A stretch of DNA of 64,000 nt. It comes from Mesorhizobium australicum WSM2073. GTDB taxonomy: Bacteria > Pseudomonadota > Alphaproteobacteria > Rhizobiales > Rhizobiaceae. The DNA lies in the NCBI RefSeq assembly GCF_000230995.2, contig NC_019973.1, positions 1,240,001-1,304,000 of the forward strand, given 5' to 3'. Every line of letters starts with the position of its first letter. Position 1 is the first letter of the stretch. The translations under genes and the position numbers were made by a program. Under the pieces are notes generated by a model. That model worked only from the letters and a program-made list of their open reading frames with translations, was not told where the DNA came from and did not search any database. This document shows, one piece after another, positions 60,253 to 64,000 of this stretch.

Positions 60253-60296
60253 GTGCGTCGATATTCAGGTGAGGCCGGCCTGACCTGAATATCGGC
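60250..60296. repeat. Palindromic intergenic element, copy 2 (no loop)
   Basis: 20-bp arms 60257-60276 and 60277-60296 (GTCGATATTCAGGTGAGGCC and its complement) match at 18 of 20 positions with no loop. Upstream TAGGTGCG is shared with the copy at 14404. It is located in the 99-bp gap between the GNAT gene and the convergent EEP gene, where it could also act as a terminator. Confidence 0.8.
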
Positions 60297-60351
60297 AAAC
60301 CTTGGCGCGTGGGGCGAAACAGTACAAATCAGCTCGGGACCGGACTTGGGC

Positions 60352-61221
60352 TTAGCCCAGTTCGACCCAGACCGGCCGGTGGTCGGAACCGACTGATTGT
60401 CTGTCGACCCACAGGCGCTTCAGCGACCGGGCAAGCGAGGCGCTGGTGAAGATATAGTCGATGCGCTTGTGGCGGCTGGCGTTGGTGGGGTCGTTGGGAT
60501 CGACCCAGGAGACGAGATCGTCGCCGGCGACATCGAGGCGCAGGGCGGCATCGACGGCGAAGTCGGCGGTCAGCGGCATGCCGAATTCATGATCCGGCCG
60601 GCCGGCGAGTTCGACATATTCGGGCGAGCCGGCCAGCATGTTGAAATCGCCCATGCCGACAAAGGCTTCCGGATGCGGCAGTTCCGGCAGGCCGATCTCG
60701 GCGACGCCGGACAGCGCACCGCCTTCGAGCGCATAGTTCAACAGGCGCTGGCGCAGGAACTGGATCTGGCTGGCGCGTTCGACCGGGCTGCGGTGATCGA
60801 GATGGATGGAATAGAAGCGGATGAAACCAAGCGGCGTCTCGATCAGGGCTTCCAGCGCGCCGCGCTGGAAGTTCATCATCTCGAAGCTGCGGCTGCGCGG
60901 CAACAACAGGTTGCGCGACAGATGAATGGGCGTTTTCGACAAGACCATGTTGCCGAGCTGGAAGGTCGTGGTGATGGCGCGGCCGTCCTCGATGCGCGAG
61001 CCGATATTGGCCTCGAAATTGCTGCCATAGACGGCGAAATAATCGGGCAGCGCCTCGCCGATCTCGGCCACCATGTCGCGGCTGCCGTTCCGGGGATTGT
61101 TGCGGGTGACCTCCTGCAGCGCGATTACGTCGGCGCCGCGCACCGCGTCGGCGATGCGCCCGAGATCGTAGCGTCCATCGAGACCGATGCCGTACTGGAT
61201 GTTGTAGGTTACAAGCTTCAT
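60352..61221 (-). CDS. Endonuclease/exonuclease/phosphatase (EEP) family protein
   Basis: 289-residue metal-dependent hydrolase. Conserved blocks: VTYNIQYGIG (N ligand), VIALQEVTRN (E ligand), FYSIHLDHRSPVERASQIQFL (H), GMGDFNMLAGSPEY (D-x-N), RIDYIFTSASL, and the final catalytic histidine in VGSDHRPVWVEL. Substrates of the family range from DNA to phosphoinositides and phosphate esters; the short length and absence of signal peptide suggest a cytoplasmic enzyme of unknown target. Single gene on the minus strand between the GNAT gene and obgE. Start ATG 61221. Confidence 0.88.
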   Translation of the reverse strand: MKLVTYNIQYGIGLDGRYDLGRIADAVRGADVIALQEVTRNNPRNGSRDMVAEIGEALPDYFAVYGSNFEANIGSRIEDGRAITTTFQLGNMVLSKTPIHLSRNLLLPRSRSFEMMNFQRGALEALIETPLGFIRFYSIHLDHRSPVERASQIQFLRQRLLNYALEGGALSGVAEIGLPELPHPEAFVGMGDFNMLAGSPEYVELAGRPDHEFGMPLTADFAVDAALRLDVAGDDLVSWVDPNDPTNASRHKRIDYIFTSASLARSLKRLWVDRQSVGSDHRPVWVELG

Positions 61222-61289
61222 TCTGACGTCTCTCCGGCCAACCCCGCGCGGCCATCGTCACAAAACGGCCTCGCCCTTCGCCGCGCCTT

Positions 61290-62385
<1,096 letters not shown>

Positions 62386-62389
62386 AGTC

Positions 62390-63526
62390 ATGCAGCCGCT
62401 CAGGAAATACCGGCGCATCACCGTCAAGATCGGCTCGGCATTGCTCGTCGACCGCGCGAGCGGCCTGAAGCGCGACTGGCTGGCCTCGCTCGCCGACGAC
62501 ATCGCGGTGCTTGCCCAGGGAGGCGCCGAAATCCTCGTCGTGTCGTCGGGCGCCATCGCGCTCGGCCGCACCATCCTTGGCCTTGGCAAGCGCGCCCTGA
62601 AGCTCGAGGAGAGCCAGGCCGCCGCCGCCGTAGGGCAGATCGCGCTCGCCGGCGCATGGTCGGACGCGCTCGGCAAGGGTGCCTTGAAATCGGGCCAGAT
62701 CCTTTTGACGCTCGGCGACACCGAGGAGCGCCGGCGTTATCTCAACGCGCGGGCCACCATATCGACGCTGCTCAAGATGAAGGCGGTGCCGGTCATCAAC
62801 GAGAACGACACGGTGGCGACCTCCGAAATCCGCTATGGCGACAATGACCGGCTGGCGGCCCGCGTCGCCACCATGATGGGCGCGGACCTTCTGGTGCTGC
62901 TCTCCGACATTGACGGGCTCTACACCGCGCCGCCAGCGTCGGACCCCGGTGCAAAGTTCATTCCGGTGGTCGACCGCATCACACCAGACATCGAAGCGAT
63001 GGCGGGAGCCGCCGCGTCCGAGCTGTCGCGCGGCGGCATGCGTACCAAACTCGACGCGGGCAAGATCGCCAATGCTGCGGGCACGGCGATGATCATCACC
63101 TCCGGCACAAGGCTGTCGCCGCTGATGGCGATCGAGCGCGGCGAGCGCGCGACGTTCTTCAAGCCCAGCGCCAATCCGGTGAAAGGCTACAAGACCTGGA
63201 TCGCCGGCCAGCTCGAACCGGCCGGGCGGCTGACCGTCGATGCCGGCGCCATCGGCGCGCTCATTTCGGGCAAGTCGCTGCTGCCGGCCGGCGTCAAGCT
63301 GGTCAGCGGCAATTTCTCCCGCGGCGACACGGTGGCGATCCTGTCGCCCGAAGGCCGCGAGATCGCGCGCGGGCTGGTTGCCTACGATGCCGCCGATGCC
63401 GTAAGGATCGCAGGCCTGAAGACGGCCGAGATCGAGACGGTGCTCGGTTACGAGGCGCGTTCGGCGATGATCCACCGCGACGATCTCGTCGTAAGTCACG
63501 CCGGAAGCGACACAAGCGGAGGATGA
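62390..63526 (+). CDS. proB: Glutamate 5-kinase
   Basis: First enzyme of proline synthesis from glutamate, 378 residues. The amino-acid kinase domain is [21 protein letters not shown], with [40 protein letters not shown] and LLSDIDGLY. The C-terminal PUA domain (about residues 285-370) includes [25 protein letters not shown]. Feedback inhibition by proline is known for the family. Start ATG 62390, 4 bp after obgE. proA follows 3 bp downstream, so the three are probably co-transcribed. Confidence 0.97.
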   Translation: MQPLRKYRRITVKIGSALLVDRASGLKRDWLASLADDIAVLAQGGAEILVVSSGAIALGRTILGLGKRALKLEESQAAAAVGQIALAGAWSDALGKGALKSGQILLTLGDTEERRRYLNARATISTLLKMKAVPVINENDTVATSEIRYGDNDRLAARVATMMGADLLVLLSDIDGLYTAPPASDPGAKFIPVVDRITPDIEAMAGAAASELSRGGMRTKLDAGKIANAAGTAMIITSGTRLSPLMAIERGERATFFKPSANPVKGYKTWIAGQLEPAGRLTVDAGAIGALISGKSLLPAGVKLVSGNFSRGDTVAILSPEGREIARGLVAYDAADAVRIAGLKTAEIETVLGYEARSAMIHRDDLVVSHAGSDTSGG

Positions 63527-63529
63527 GCC

Positions 63530-64000
63530 ATGCTGAAGCTGCATGAAAAATCCGGGGACGACACCGTGGCGCTGATGGCCGATATCGGGCGCCGCGCCCG
63601 CGCTGCCGCCCGACCGCTGGCCATCGCCACCGCCGCCGCCAAGAACGCCGCTCTTGTCGCTATGGCCGACGCGATCATTTCCCGCGCGCGGGACATTCTC
63701 GACGCCAACGCCATCGATGTCTCGAATGGCCACGAATCCGGGCTTTCCGGCTCTTTCATGGATCGGCTGAAGCTCGATCCGGCACGCATCCGCGCCATGG
63801 CGGACGGTATTCGCGAAATCGCTGCCCTGCCCGATCCAGTCGGTGATGTCATCGCCGCGTGGGAGCGGCCGAACGGTCTGCGCATAGAGCGCGTACGTAC
63901 GCCGCTCGGTGTCGTCGGCGTCATCTATGAAAGCCGGCCGAACGTGACGGCGGATGCCGGCGCTCTCTGCCTCAAGGCGGGCAATCCGGTCATCTTGCGC
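63530..64000 (+). CDS. proA: Gamma-glutamyl phosphate reductase (3' end outside window)
   Basis: Second enzyme of proline synthesis; it reduces glutamyl-5-phosphate to the semialdehyde with NADPH. About 157 of the expected 420 or so residues are visible. The N-terminus [26 protein letters not shown] is followed by ILDANAIDV and the family block [30 protein letters not shown]. The catalytic cysteine lies outside the window. Start ATG 63530 has GCGGAGGA upstream. It is the last gene of the visible obgE-proBA unit. Confidence 0.96.
   Translation, partial: MLKLHEKSGDDTVALMADIGRRARAAARPLAIATAAAKNAALVAMADAIISRARDILDANAIDVSNGHESGLSGSFMDRLKLDPARIRAMADGIREIAALPDPVGDVIAAWERPNGLRIERVRTPLGVVGVIYESRPNVTADAGALCLKAGNPVILR

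Overview
The window looks like chromosomal DNA of an alphaproteobacterium of the order Hyphomicrobiales (Rhizobiales), most likely Mesorhizobium or a close relative. The grounds are high GC, dense coding, the atpHAGDC operon without F0 genes, the rplU-rpmA-GNAT-obgE-proBA order, a large NAD-glutamate dehydrogenase, an Usg protein, a DUF1674/SDHAF4-type protein and several families of short intergenic palindromes. Almost everything is core or niche metabolism. I see no prophage, IS element, CRISPR array, rRNA operon or integrase. Product names come from reading motifs in the translated sequence; no database search was possible. || Layout. 1-6651: 3' part of NAD-glutamate dehydrogenase, an MFS permease and convergent purH. 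6756-12341: heparinase II/III-like protein and the coupled htpX-rsmB pair, with a phytanoyl-CoA dioxygenase-like gene in the opposite orientation between them. 12447-17872: SDHAF4-like protein, HAD phosphatase, transglutaminase-like protein, a TadG/VWA protein, a tiny high-translation transcription unit (23-aa ORF) and cyclopropane-fatty-acyl synthase. 17888-21180: acs with a coupled MOSC protein, then usg. 21390-25799: two aldo/keto reductases flanking an MFS exporter and its divergent LysR regulator. 25928-33398: YggS-like PLP protein, leuS-lptE, a soluble FtsK-type translocase and a transaldolase. 33489-37634: priA, a PIN/Phd toxin-antitoxin pair, an Asp/Glu racemase and a small membrane protein. 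37881-43087: F1 ATP synthase operon. 43255-52084: uronate catabolism (fructuronate reductase, uxaC, TRAP transporter, GntR regulator, kduI, kduD, cupin). 52238-58178: aldehyde dehydrogenase, recQ, a phospholipase D-like/iron permease-like pair and tRNA-Ser(CGA). 58505-64000: rplU, rpmA, GNAT, an EEP hydrolase, obgE, proB and the start of proA. || How genes work together. The uronate cluster is the clearest functional unit. The TRAP system would import a uronate; UxaC and the UxuB-type reductase handle glucuronate/fructuronate; KduI and KduD convert 5-keto-4-deoxyuronate to 2-keto-3-deoxygluconate. A FadR-type GntR regulator sits in the operon, and a perfect CATACAA-N11-TTGTATG inverted repeat lies in the divergent uxuB/uxaC promoter region. 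Mannonate dehydratase and KDG kinase/aldolase are not in the window. || Most unusual points. (1) A compact minus-strand unit at 16283-16521: promoter-like sites, a 14-nt Shine-Dalgarno complementary to the full 16S rRNA tail, a 23-codon ORF and an intrinsic terminator. (2) Two families of intergenic palindromes whose first bases are the TAG stop codon of the preceding gene; one copy provides the stop codons of both convergent neighbours. (3) A repeat inside the atpD-atpC gap, a terminator-like hairpin in the rplU leader, and lineage-specific extensions on L21 and AtpD.
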